Shown: positions 22,978 through 31,231 of the stretch, piece after piece
Layout of the letters: each line of letters begins with the position of its first letter
Numbering within the stretch: the stretch's first letter is position 1
Source: Halorientalis salina
Lineage (GTDB): Archaea > Halobacteriota > Halobacteria > Halobacteriales > Haloarculaceae
NCBI RefSeq assembly: GCF_005049285.1
Contig: NZ_SOSC01000004.1
Coordinates: forward strand, 227,149-291,148
DNA: 64,000 nucleotides
Direction: 5' to 3'
Position numbers and translations under genes: made by a program
Notes under the pieces: generated by a model
What the model was told of the DNA's origin: nothing
What the model saw: the letters and a program-made list of their open reading frames with translations, nothing else
Database searches by the model: none

Positions 22978-24113
22978 GTGTCGTCCTCCGCGATCACGTC
23001 CGTCAGCGCCGCGACCACCGCATCGGCTTCCTCCTCCTCGATGGTCAGCGGCGGGAGCAGGCGCACCACCGTCCGCCCGGCAGGTAGCGCCAGCACGCCG
23101 TGGTTCAGGGCCAGTTCCTTCAGCGCCTTGTTGGCACCGCGACCGACCTCGACGCCGATCATCAGGCCCTCGCCGCGAACCTCACGGACCTCGTCACCGA
23201 TGGCGCTCTCCAGTTCCGTCAGGATGTAGTCGCCCATTTCGGCGGCGTGACCGGGCACGTCGTCCTCGACGATGGTCGAGACGGTGGCGTTCGCTGCCGC
23301 GGACACCACGGGACCGCCCGAGAACGTCGAGGCGTGCGAGCCGTAGTTCTCGGCGATCCACTCCCGACAGAGCGTCGCGCCGATGGGGAACCCGTTACCC
23401 AGCCCCTTGGCACTCGTTATCATGTCCGGGACGACGCCGGCCTGCTCGCAGGCCCAGAGCCGCCCGGTCCGGCCCATGCCGGTCTGGACTTCGTCGAAGA
23501 TGAGCGCCGCGCCCGCCTCGGCGGTCGCCTCGCGAGCGGTTTCGAGGAACTCGGCGGAGGCGGGGTTGATGCCGCCCTCGCCCTGGACGGGTTCGACGAT
23601 GACCGCGGCGGTCTCGTCGTCGACAGCGTCGGCGAGTTCCTCGGAGTCGTCGTAGGGGACGAACTCCACGTCGCCGATGAGCGGCTCGTACATCTTCTTG
23701 TACTTCTGCTTCCACGTGGTGGCGAGCGCACCCATCGTCCGGCCGTGGAACCCCTGCATCGTCGCGATGATCTTCGAGTTCCCCGTCGCGCTCCGGGCGA
23801 ACTTCAGGGCGGCCTCGTTGGCCTCGGTCCCGGAGTTACAGAGCCACGTCTTGTCGATGGGGTCCGGCGCCGTGGCGGCCAGTTTCTCGTACAACTCGGT
23901 CCGGGCCGCGTTGGGGTACGAGGCCTGCACGTAGGTCAGATCGTCGAGCTGGTCGCGGACGGCCCCGTCGACGGCCTCGTGACCGTGCCCGAGCGGGACG
24001 CAGGCGTAGCTCGCGCCCATGTCCAGGTACTCGGTCCCGCTGTCGTCGTACAGATAGGGTCCGTCGCCGGACTCGATCTGGATCGGCTTCTCATTAAATA
24101 CGAATCCGCTCAT
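22974..24113 (-). CDS. argD: LysW-glutamate semialdehyde aminotransferase (ArgD/LysJ)
   Basis: PLP-dependent class III aminotransferase producing LysW-ornithine. It carries LCNSGTEANEAALKFAR (phosphate binding), MQGFHGRTMGAL, IFDEVQTGMGRTG (Asp contacting the pyridine) and TSAKGLGNGFPIGA (the Schiff-base Lys). The ATG giving MSGFVFNEKPIQ is used (379 aa), and it overlaps the argB stop. Longer readings upstream are arginine-rich and lie inside argB. Confidence 0.94.
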   Translation of the reverse strand: MSGFVFNEKPIQIESGDGPYLYDDSGTEYLDMGASYACVPLGHGHEAVDGAVRDQLDDLTYVQASYPNAARTELYEKLAATAPDPIDKTWLCNSGTEANEAALKFARSATGNSKIIATMQGFHGRTMGALATTWKQKYKKMYEPLIGDVEFVPYDDSEELADAVDDETAAVIVEPVQGEGGINPASAEFLETAREATAEAGAALIFDEVQTGMGRTGRLWACEQAGVVPDMITSAKGLGNGFPIGATLCREWIAENYGSHASTFSGGPVVSAAANATVSTIVEDDVPGHAAEMGDYILTELESAIGDEVREVRGEGLMIGVEVGRGANKALKELALNHGVLALPAGRTVVRLLPPLTIEEEEADAVVAALTDVIAEDDT

Positions 24114-25003
24114 GCTGAATCCTCCAAAGCTTCCTGATACAGGTGCGTCCCGCCGCCGTCGAGTGCCGACAGGATGGGGTCGTCGGCGTTGGCGTCGGCG
24201 ATGACGACTTCTTCGGCTCCCTCCGAGAGCGCCTCCTCGGCGGCCATGATCTTGCGGCTCATGAAGCCCTCGGCGGCGTCCTCCAGGGCGTCCCACTCCT
24301 CGCCGGTCTCGACGGACTCGATGAGCGTCGAGGGGTCGTCGGGGTCGGCGTAGACGCCTTCGACGTCCGTCAGCAGGACGAGCGTCCCGTCGAGCGCGCC
24401 GGCGATGGCGGCCGCCGACCGGTCGGCGTCGGTGTTGACGGGAATGATCTCGCCGTCGTCGGCGCCAGCCATCGGCGGGCTGGCGACCGGGACGTAGCCG
24501 TCCGAGAGCAGCGACTCCAGTAGGTCCTCGTTGACCTCCTTGATCGTCCCGGAGTGGTCGCCCCGCTTGATCTTCTTCTTGCCGTCCTCCTTGACGCGCA
24601 CGGCCGACTTGCGCGGGCCGTGCAGCAGCTTCCCGTCGACGCCGTTGAGTCCGACGGCATCGACGTCCAAGCTCTGGAGGCCGGCGACGAGCTGTGTGTT
24701 GAGGTGGCCGAAGACCATCTCGAACACTTCCATCGTCCGCTCGTCGGTGAAGCGACCGACGACGCCCGACGGCGTCTCGACGTACTCCGGTTCCATGCCG
24801 AGGTGTTCCAGCGTGTCGTCGACGGCGGTCGAGCCGCCGTGAACCACGGCAACCGACTCGCCGTCCTCGTCGTCTCGCGGGTCGCTCTGCTCCCCGCTCG
24901 ACTGTTCGGAGGGACTGCGTCCCTCCACTAGCGTTGCGACGTCCGAAAGGGCACCCGCCGGGTCAACGGCACGGGCACCACCGACTTTGATTACGATTGT
25001 CAT
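24110..25003 (-). CDS. argB: LysW-glutamate kinase (ArgB/LysZ)
   Basis: Amino acid kinase family member phosphorylating the carrier-bound glutamate. MTIVIKVGGARAVDP is the N-terminal phosphate loop; VAVVHGGSTAVDDTLEHLG and IPVNTDADRSAAAIAGAL are further substrate and nucleotide motifs. At 297 aa it is longer than usual because residues about 26-45 form an acidic Ser/Glu/Asp insert (beginning GRSPSEQSS), partly encoded by a perfect palindrome. A Shine-Dalgarno-like GGAGTGA lies about 7 bases before the ATG, as expected for an internal operon gene. Confidence 0.92.
   Translation of the reverse strand: MTIVIKVGGARAVDPAGALSDVATLVEGRSPSEQSSGEQSDPRDDEDGESVAVVHGGSTAVDDTLEHLGMEPEYVETPSGVVGRFTDERTMEVFEMVFGHLNTQLVAGLQSLDVDAVGLNGVDGKLLHGPRKSAVRVKEDGKKKIKRGDHSGTIKEVNEDLLESLLSDGYVPVASPPMAGADDGEIIPVNTDADRSAAAIAGALDGTLVLLTDVEGVYADPDDPSTLIESVETGEEWDALEDAAEGFMSRKIMAAEEALSEGAEEVVIADANADDPILSALDGGGTHLYQEALEDSA
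24908..24926. repeat. Perfect palindrome in frame inside argB
   Basis: GGAGGGAC-TGC-GTCCCTCC has 8-bp arms and a 3-nt loop. It lies in the segment encoding the extra acidic loop near residue 26-32. Confidence 0.8.
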
Positions 25004-25021
25004 ATAAAAATCACTCCGAAG

Positions 25022-26077
25022 CTATGGGGAGCCGACGGGATGCAGGCCGGCGAAGTCCAGGCCGGCGGTCTCGTCGAGACCGAGCGCGACGTTGGCCGCG
25101 TGGACGGCCTGTCCGGCCGAGCCTTTCATCATGTTGTCGATGGCCGAGAACACGACCAGCCGCTTGTTCGCGGGGTCGAGTTCGAAGCCGACTTCGGCCT
25201 TGTTCGTCCCGGCGACGGCCTTGGGCTCGGGGTAGCGATACACCCCGCCGCCGCCCGCGACGAGTTCGACGAACGGTTCGTCCTCGTACTGCTCGCGGTA
25301 CGCGCCCCAGAGGTCGCCCTTCGAGACGGGGCCGTCGGGGAAGACGTGGCAGGTGGCCGAGGCACCGCGGATCATCTCCACCGCGTGAACGGTGAAGGAC
25401 ACGTCGGCACCGAGGAACTGCTGGATCTCGGCCTCGTGACGGTGGCCCGTGGGCGCGTACGGGCGGACGACGCCCGAGCGCTCGGGATGGCTGGAGGCCT
25501 CGCCGCCGCCAGCGCCGCCCTCCGAGGAACCGACCTTCACGTCGACGACGATCTGCTCGTCACCGCTCAGGATGCCCTCCTCGAACAGGGGCAACAGGCC
25601 CATGATCGTCGCCGTGGCGTTACAGCCACCCGACGCGATGAGGTCCGCACCCTCCAGGTTCTCCCGGTTCAGTTCGGGCAGGGCGTACTCGCTCTGTTCG
25701 AGCAGTTCGGGCCGGTCGTGGCCGTCGTACCACTCGTCGTACTGTTCCTCGGTGTCGAGGCGGAAGTCCGCCGAGAGGTCGACGACGGTTCCGGCCGCGT
25801 CCTGGAACTCGTCGATGTGCTCCATCGAAACCCCATGAGGCGTCGCGGCGAACAGTACGTCCACCGAATCGAGGTCCTCGGGGCTGGAAAAGCGCAGGTC
25901 CATCCCGCGGAGGTTGGGATGCTGGTGGCCGACGGTCTTGTTCGCGTACGAGCGACTCGTCGCCTGGGTCACCTCGAACTCTGGGTGCTGATAGAGCAGG
26001 CGCAGGAGTTCGCCGCCGGTGAAGCCGGACCCGCCGACGACGGAGGCCGTCAGCGACGGTTCGCCGTTCGCGGACAT
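25022..26077 (-). CDS. argC: LysW-glutamyl phosphate reductase (ArgC/LysY)
   Basis: NADPH-dependent reductase making the LysW-glutamate semialdehyde. It has the Rossmann motif VVGGSGFTGGELLRLLYQHP and the catalytic-cysteine segment DLIASGGCNATATIMGLLPL. A C-terminal region with KVGSSEGGAGGGEASSHPER is characteristic of the LysY-type proteins that bind the carrier. It is 351 aa from the ATG giving MSANGEPSLTASVVG. That ATG shares a base with the argX stop (TGATG), so translation is probably coupled. Confidence 0.94.
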   Translation of the reverse strand: MSANGEPSLTASVVGGSGFTGGELLRLLYQHPEFEVTQATSRSYANKTVGHQHPNLRGMDLRFSSPEDLDSVDVLFAATPHGVSMEHIDEFQDAAGTVVDLSADFRLDTEEQYDEWYDGHDRPELLEQSEYALPELNRENLEGADLIASGGCNATATIMGLLPLFEEGILSGDEQIVVDVKVGSSEGGAGGGEASSHPERSGVVRPYAPTGHRHEAEIQQFLGADVSFTVHAVEMIRGASATCHVFPDGPVSKGDLWGAYREQYEDEPFVELVAGGGGVYRYPEPKAVAGTNKAEVGFELDPANKRLVVFSAIDNMMKGSAGQAVHAANVALGLDETAGLDFAGLHPVGSP

Positions 26078-26937
26078 CAGGCAGTCACCTCCTGCTCGAC
26101 TTTCGTCTCCAGCCAGTCGACGACCGTCGCGGGCACGTCCACGTCGGTCGCGTCGTTCAGGGCCTTGAACTCGACGTTGTGGTTGACCTCGTGGACGGTG
26201 TACCCGTCCTCGGTCCCCATGAGGTCGATGCCGAGCAGGCCGCCGCCGACGGCGTCGGAGGCGCGCTCGACGAGGTCCAGCGCCTCGTCGTCGAGTCCGA
26301 ACGCGTCGGTCTCGGCACCCTTGGCGGCGTTGGTGATCCAGTGGTCCGAGGAGCGGACCATCGCGGCGACGGGTTCGCCGTCGGTCGCGAGCACGCGGAT
26401 GTCCTCGCCGCCTTTCTCGACGTACTCCTGGACGTAGAACACCTTGTGTTCGTAGTGACCCAGGGTCTCCTTGTGTTCGAGGATCGCCTCGGCGGCGTTG
26501 CGGTTGTCGATCTTGGCCATCAGCCGGCCCCACGAACCCACGACGGGCTTGATGACGCAGGGGTAGCCGAAGTCCTCGATGGCTTCCAGGGCCGCGTCCT
26601 TGGTGAACGCGACCGTCGTCTCCGGCGTCGGCACCGCACCCTCGACGAGCGCGAGGCTGTTTTTCGCCTTGTCGGCACAGACCTCGGCGGTGTCGGGGTG
26701 GTTGACGACCGGGATGTCGTACGACTCGATGAAGCGCGTTGCGTAGACGCTTCGGCTGGTCGCCAGACACCGGTCGACGACGACGTCGACGCCCTCGAAG
26801 TCCGGCGGTGCCTCGTCGAGGCTGAACTGCTGTTTGCGCACGTCGATCTTCGTCACGTCGTGGTCGCGCTCGCGCAACTCCGAGAGCAGGAGCTTCTCGT
26901 CTTTGCGGATGCGCGAGTAGAGGATTCCGATATTCAT
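26077..26937 (-). CDS. argX: Glutamate-LysW ligase (ArgX, RimK-like ATP-grasp)
   Basis: ATP-grasp enzyme attaching glutamate to the C-terminal Glu of LysW, replacing N-acetylation as the amino-protecting step. Motifs include VNHPDTAEVCADKAKNSL, YPCVIKPVVGSWGRLMAKID (ATP binding) and GIDLMGTEDGYTVHEVNHNV (Mg-binding Glu/Asn). The length of 286 aa is typical. Specificity for glutamate rather than alpha-aminoadipate is inferred from the arginine-gene context, since argF, argG and argH are in the same cluster. Confidence 0.94.
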   Translation of the reverse strand: MNIGILYSRIRKDEKLLLSELRERDHDVTKIDVRKQQFSLDEAPPDFEGVDVVVDRCLATSRSVYATRFIESYDIPVVNHPDTAEVCADKAKNSLALVEGAVPTPETTVAFTKDAALEAIEDFGYPCVIKPVVGSWGRLMAKIDNRNAAEAILEHKETLGHYEHKVFYVQEYVEKGGEDIRVLATDGEPVAAMVRSSDHWITNAAKGAETDAFGLDDEALDLVERASDAVGGGLLGIDLMGTEDGYTVHEVNHNVEFKALNDATDVDVPATVVDWLETKVEQEVTA

Positions 26938-27041
26938 TATTGTCCCCGCGTGGTCGTCCAGGCGGCACGGAGCGCTCCCGAGAGCCTCGCGGTGACACCG
27001 TTCGTTTTCGTCGCGGGAGCCGCTCCGACCGCCCTCACCGC

Positions 27042-27206
27042 TTATTCACCCCAGTCCTCTTCGAGCTCGGGCGCCGAGTCCAGTTCGACGGGGTCGGCGC
27101 TTACGACCTCGAGTTCCGCACCGCAGGTCGCACAGTCAACGATCTCTCCGACTTCCAGGTCGTCGTGCAGGGACACTTCCGCCCCGCACTCGATGCAGTC
27201 CGTCAT
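27042..27206 (-). CDS. lysW: LysW amino-group carrier protein
   Basis: A 54-aa acidic carrier. A zinc-binding region has paired cysteines at residues 4, 7, 25 and 28 (CIEC and CATC), and the C-terminus is EDWGE, whose last Glu carries the growing amino acid through its gamma-carboxyl. The start is the ATG giving MTDCIECGAEVSL; upstream in-frame codons contain the promoter. It heads the lysW-argX-argC-argB-argD-argE-argF unit and lies about 100 bases before argX. Confidence 0.95.
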   Translation of the reverse strand: MTDCIECGAEVSLHDDLEVGEIVDCATCGAELEVVSADPVELDSAPELEEDWGE

Positions 27207-27230
27207 TGTACCTCTATCTCCCTTTCGGAT

Positions 27231-27238
27231 GTACTTAA
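27231..27238 (-). promoter_or_regulatory. TATA-like box of lysW
   Basis: On the minus strand TTTAAGTA is centred 28 bases before the lysW ATG. A second candidate, AAAATATA near 27340, would give a leader of about 110 bases. The gap between argH and lysW therefore carries its own promoter(s), so lysW-argF is probably transcribed separately from argG-argH. Confidence 0.55.
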
Positions 27239-27403
27239 ACGCTTCGGACTTGTCGGACAAAATGAACGTCACAAACTACCGTCTAACGGTGCGAATCCGA
27301 ACAATACGGCGTTTCACGATTCCAGTATCATGAATTTGGTATATTTTCCCCTCGCGGGGATGGGAACGTCGGGCGTCGCGGTCGTCGCAGCCGGGTCAAC
27401 TGC

Positions 27404-28951
27404 CTACACATAGCCGGCTCCCTCCGTCCGAAGCTCCGTTTCGGCTGCCGACAGCGCGTCGCGTTCGGCCGCCAGCGACTCCCTGTCGGCTGATAGGTCG
27501 TCGTCGGCAGCAGCGAGTTGCGTCGCGACTGCCTCGGGCGCGGGGCCGCCGGCCGAGTCGCGACTCGCCACGCTCTGTGCGGGGTCCAGCGCCGCCTCGA
27601 CGGCCTCGCGGCTCGCGGCTTCGCCGCTCGCGTCTTCCGAGGCCTCGCTTCGCTCGGCCTCGCGGTCGACGTGAGCCGACAGCGACTCGCCCAGGACCTC
27701 CTGGGCTGCACTTTCCAAGGTCTCGTAATCGGGGTCGTCGCTCTTCTCGGCTGCCAGCGCGACCATCTCGTGGGCCGTCCGGAACGGGACGCCCGACATC
27801 GCCAGCAGGTCCGCGACGCCCGTCGCCGTCGAGAACCCCTCGCCGGCCTCCCGAGCGAGCAGGTCGGCGTTCCACTCGGCGGTCGCCACCGCGCCGGCGG
27901 CGACTTCCGTGGCCTCGATCACCGAATCGACGGCGTCCCAGCCGTGGCCGGTCGCCCGCTGGAGGTCGCGGTTGTACGCCCGGGGCAGTCCCTTCAGCGT
28001 CGTCAGCAGCCCCGAGACCGCGGCGTGAGCGTCGCCCGCCCGCGACCGGACGAGTTCCAGCGTGTCCGGGTTCTTCTTCTGGGGCATGATCGACGAGGTC
28101 GAGGAGTAGTCGTCCGAGAGGTCGACGTAGCCGTCGTTGGCGAAGATCACGAAGTCCTCGCTGAGTCCGGACAGCGTCGTCGCCAGGTTGGAAAGGGCCG
28201 TCGTCGCCTCCAGCAGGTTGTCGCGGGCAGAGGACGCGTCCATGGAGTTCGAGAGGACCGAATCGAACCCGAGCAGCTCGGCGGTGCGCTCGCGGTCGAT
28301 GTCGAAGGGCGTCCCCGCGAAGGCCGCGCTCCCCAGCGGCGAGCGGTTCGTCCGCTCGTAGGCCCCGAACAGCCGTTCGGTGTCGCGGGCCAGCGCCCGC
28401 TCGTAGGAGAGCAGGTAATGTCCCACGGTCGTCGGCTGGGCGTACTGGAGATGAGTGAAGCCGGGCATCAGCGTCTCGGCGTGCTCGCGGGCCGTCTCCA
28501 GCAGTTGCTCGCGCGCGCCGATCACCGTCTCGATCGCGTCGAGCAGGTCTTCCCGAAGCCGGTAGCGGATGCAGGTCGCGACCTCGTCGTTCCGGGAGCG
28601 GGCGGTGTGCATCCGCCCACCCTCCGGGCCGACCCGTTCGATCACTGCCGTCTCGATGGCGGCGTGGATGTCCTCGCCGTCGGGCAGGTCGCCGTGGCCG
28701 GCGTCCTCGATGTCGTCGAGTGCGTCGAGGATCGCCCCCGCGTTCTCGTCGTCGACGATGCCCTGTTCGGCCAGCATCACGACGTGGGCGCGGTCCACGG
28801 CGAGATCAGCCTCGAAGATGCGTTCGTCCGCCGCGAGCGACGAGAGGAACCCACGCGCGGGGCCGCCGCTGAAGCGGTCCCGGCGGACGACGTCACCCTG
28901 GCTGTCGCCTTCGGCGTCCGCATTCGCCTCGTTTGTGGGTTCCTCTGTCAT
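27404..28951 (-). CDS. argH: Argininosuccinate lyase with variable C-terminal insert
   Basis: Splits argininosuccinate into arginine and fumarate. The family signature SSIMPQKKNPD lies near residue 286, and GRMHTARSRNDEVAT and MPGFTHLQYAQPTT are further active-site regions. At 515 aa it is longer than bacterial ArgH (about 460). Residues about 420-460 form a Glu/Ala/Ser-rich low-complexity insert (REAERSEASEDASGEAAS...) encoded by palindromic DNA, before a normal-looking C-terminal helix. It starts three bases after argG ends, so the two are co-transcribed. Confidence 0.94.
   Translation of the reverse strand: MTEEPTNEANADAEGDSQGDVVRRDRFSGGPARGFLSSLAADERIFEADLAVDRAHVVMLAEQGIVDDENAGAILDALDDIEDAGHGDLPDGEDIHAAIETAVIERVGPEGGRMHTARSRNDEVATCIRYRLREDLLDAIETVIGAREQLLETAREHAETLMPGFTHLQYAQPTTVGHYLLSYERALARDTERLFGAYERTNRSPLGSAAFAGTPFDIDRERTAELLGFDSVLSNSMDASSARDNLLEATTALSNLATTLSGLSEDFVIFANDGYVDLSDDYSSTSSIMPQKKNPDTLELVRSRAGDAHAAVSGLLTTLKGLPRAYNRDLQRATGHGWDAVDSVIEATEVAAGAVATAEWNADLLAREAGEGFSTATGVADLLAMSGVPFRTAHEMVALAAEKSDDPDYETLESAAQEVLGESLSAHVDREAERSEASEDASGEAASREAVEAALDPAQSVASRDSAGGPAPEAVATQLAAADDDLSADRESLAAERDALSAAETELRTEGAGYV
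27638..27662. repeat. Palindrome with the 11-nt loop, in frame inside argH
   Basis: CGAGGCC-TCGCTTCGCTC-GGCCTCG. The loop is identical to that of the palindrome at 20920-20942, although the arms differ. A second hairpin, GCGGC-TTC-GCCGC, lies about 20 bases away on the low-coordinate side. Confidence 0.85.
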
Positions 28952-28954
28952 GAT

Positions 28955-30202
28955 CTAATCGTCGTCTGAAACTGCCTTGTTCGCGGCCTCGGCGTCGGCG
29001 GCCTCGCTGACCTTGTTCGCCAGGCGCTCCTGGAAGCCGTGGTACTTCGCGACGCCCGTCGCGTCGTCCTGTTCGATGTCGTCGGTGACCGCCTCGGTGT
29101 TGAACGAGGCGTGGCCCTCGGCGTAGCAGGCGTAGGGGCTCTCGCGGCTGACCGGGCGGGCGTGGCCGCCTTCGAGTTTCACCGTGACGGTGCCAGTGAC
29201 GCGCTGCTGGGTCTCGTCGATGAACCCTTCCAGCGCGCGGAACAGCGGTGCCTTGACGAGGCCCTGATACCCCTTCTCGGCCCACTCCTGGTCGATGCCT
29301 TTCTTGAAACTGCGCTCCTCCTTGGTGAGGACGAGCCCTTCCAGGGCCTCGTGGGCCGTCAGCAGGACCGTCGCCGCGGGGTGTTCGTAGTTCTCGCGAA
29401 CCTTGAGCCCGAGCATGCGGTCTTCCATCGTGTCCGTGCGACCCACGCCGTGGGCACCGGCCTGCTCGTTGAGCGTCGCGATGAGGTCGACGGGGTCGAG
29501 TTCCTCGCCGTCGACGGCGACGGCCTCGCCCTGCTCGAACTCGATCTCGACCAGTTCGGCCTCCTTCCCGCTCGGACTCTCCGTCCAGTCGTAGATCTCG
29601 TCGCCGGGGATGTAGGAGGGGTCTTCGAGTTCCGAGCCCTCGACCGAGCGGCTCCAGATGTTCGTGTCGATGCTCCAGCGGCCGCCGTCGCCGCCTTCCA
29701 CGGGAAGATCGCGTTCCTCGGCGTACTCCTGTTCCCACTCGCGGGTCAGGCCGAGTTCACGCACGGGCGCGTGGACGTTCAGGTCCGAGTCGCGCCAGAC
29801 CGTCTCGAAGCGCAACTGGTCGTTGCCCTTCCCGGTACAGCCGTGAGCGAGTGCGGTACACCCCTGCTCTTCTGCCACGTTCAGGATGGCCTCGGCGATG
29901 ACCGGGCGTGCGAGCGCGGTCCCCAGGGGGTAGCCCTGGTAGGTCGCGTTGGCCTTGACGGCGTCGAGACAGAGGTCGGCGAACTCGTCTTTCGCGTCGA
30001 CGACGAAGTGGTCGAGGCCGAGCGCCTCGGCGGTCTCTTCGGCTTCGTCGAACTCGGGTTCGGGCTGGCCGACGTCGACGGTGACGCCGATGACGTCGTC
30101 GTAACCGTACTCTTCTTTCAGTAGCGGGACGCAGACTGTGGTGTCGAGCCCGCCGGAGAAGGCGAGCGCGACCGTTCCGTTCGTGTCGTTTGGGTTTGGC
30201 AT
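28955..30202 (-). CDS. argG: Argininosuccinate synthase
   Basis: ATP-dependent condensation of citrulline with aspartate. The PP-loop ATP motif VALAFSGGLDTTV is near residues 11-23. ALAHGCTGKGNDQLRFE and the C-terminal LEGGHARPVSRES are family landmarks. It is 415 aa from the ATG giving MPNPNDTNGTVALAF. It is the first gene of the cluster, preceded by a 246-base gap. Confidence 0.95.
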   Translation of the reverse strand: MPNPNDTNGTVALAFSGGLDTTVCVPLLKEEYGYDDVIGVTVDVGQPEPEFDEAEETAEALGLDHFVVDAKDEFADLCLDAVKANATYQGYPLGTALARPVIAEAILNVAEEQGCTALAHGCTGKGNDQLRFETVWRDSDLNVHAPVRELGLTREWEQEYAEERDLPVEGGDGGRWSIDTNIWSRSVEGSELEDPSYIPGDEIYDWTESPSGKEAELVEIEFEQGEAVAVDGEELDPVDLIATLNEQAGAHGVGRTDTMEDRMLGLKVRENYEHPAATVLLTAHEALEGLVLTKEERSFKKGIDQEWAEKGYQGLVKAPLFRALEGFIDETQQRVTGTVTVKLEGGHARPVSRESPYACYAEGHASFNTEAVTDDIEQDDATGVAKYHGFQERLANKVSEAADAEAANKAVSDDD

Positions 30203-30448
30203 GTGTGTGGTGAGTGTCGAAGTCGGGACAAAACCGCTCCGGAACCAGCCGGTGTGCGGTTCGTGGCGAAACAACCGTGAATGAAGTGGGATGTAGGTGG
30301 GCCTAACGGCCCGGTCGTCGTCGGAGTCGGAGAAGTCGGACGGACCCGCCACTCGCGACGGCCCGCGAGCCATTCCGGCGTGTCCGTGTCATGTACTCGG
30401 TTCTATTCGGAGACGCGTATTAAAAAGTTCCGAGATGGAAATCCCCGT
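30203..30448 (-). promoter_or_regulatory. Gap upstream of argG with distant TATA-like element
   Basis: The only AT-rich core is CTTTTTAATA on the minus strand near 30417-30427, about 220 bases before argG. It could drive argG-argH with a leader of about 190 bases, or it could be the T-tract ending transcription of the upstream PGF-CTERM gene. No ARG-box-like repeat was recognised. Confidence 0.35.
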
Positions 30449-31177
30449 CTAGCGCCGTCGTCGGGCGAGGAATCCGACTCCCAACAGCGCGGTGATCGTC
30501 AGCCCGATACCGAATCCGGGGCCGTCGCCGCTACTGTCGTCGGTCGTCGATGCGCTGGTGGGTTCCGATGCACCACTCTCGCTGCCGCCGTCAGTCTGCT
30601 CGGCCGTCACGGCGAACCCATCGAGCGAGGTTCCCGCGTTCCAGGTGAGCGTCCCGTCGGCGCGACTGTCCGCGCTGGGCGAGACGGTCGTCGCCTCGTA
30701 TCCGTCTGGAACGTGGAGGGAGAACGCACGGTCCGGCGTGAAGCTGCTCGCGAACGGCTCCGAGACGGTGAGCTGATTACCATCGACTGCTGCCAGCCCG
30801 TCCCAGGTTACCGACAACTCGACGATGCCGGTGTCCCCGTCCGTTCGCAGGTCGATCGTCGAATCGCTGATCGACATCTCACGGCCCGTCTCGTTCGAGG
30901 CATCCGACGCGACGCCAGCCATTCGGTTGCGGAAGTTCGTCTCGAACCGGTCACGTGCCTGCTGGTCGTTCGTGAGCTGCTCGAAGGCGTCGGTCTCGTT
31001 CTGGTCCGTCAGGTCGAACGTCGTGGTCACCGTCACCGTCGCCGACCCATCCTCCTGCAGGTCGACGACGAACGACCGTTCAGTCGTGTCCTGTGCCGTC
31101 GCGCTCGCCACTGGTGTCACTGTACTGAGTACTAGGAGTGCAACCAACGAAGCCGCTACTCCTGCTTTGACCTTCAT
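30449..31177 (-). CDS. Secreted PGF-CTERM-anchored protein with DUF7345-like domain
   Basis: A 242-aa exported surface protein. It has an N-terminal signal peptide (hydrophobic 4-22, cleavage region VASATAQ) and an outer beta-rich domain (about 32-195). A Ser/Thr/Asp-rich linker follows. The C-terminus is the archaeosortase A sorting signal: the PGF-type motif GPGFG, a hydrophobic helix and a terminal RRRR. The outer domain is clearly paralogous to that of the membrane-tethered regulator two genes upstream; both share NxTDAFE and NxTGREM motifs. A minus-strand TATA-like sequence at about 31201-31210 sits 29 bases before the ATG. Its role is unknown. Confidence 0.85.
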   Translation of the reverse strand: MKVKAGVAASLVALLVLSTVTPVASATAQDTTERSFVVDLQEDGSATVTVTTTFDLTDQNETDAFEQLTNDQQARDRFETNFRNRMAGVASDASNETGREMSISDSTIDLRTDGDTGIVELSVTWDGLAAVDGNQLTVSEPFASSFTPDRAFSLHVPDGYEATTVSPSADSRADGTLTWNAGTSLDGFAVTAEQTDGGSESGASEPTSASTTDDSSGDGPGFGIGLTITALLGVGFLARRRR

Positions 31178-31231
31178 TTTTGAAGAGAGTGTCGTGGTAG
31201 TGATAAAAATGCTCTGGCCAGCTATCGTCGA

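Noticed and set aside
25040..26437. 465-codon plus-strand open frame opposite argC and argX
   Set aside because: No motif; both minus-strand enzymes are unambiguous.
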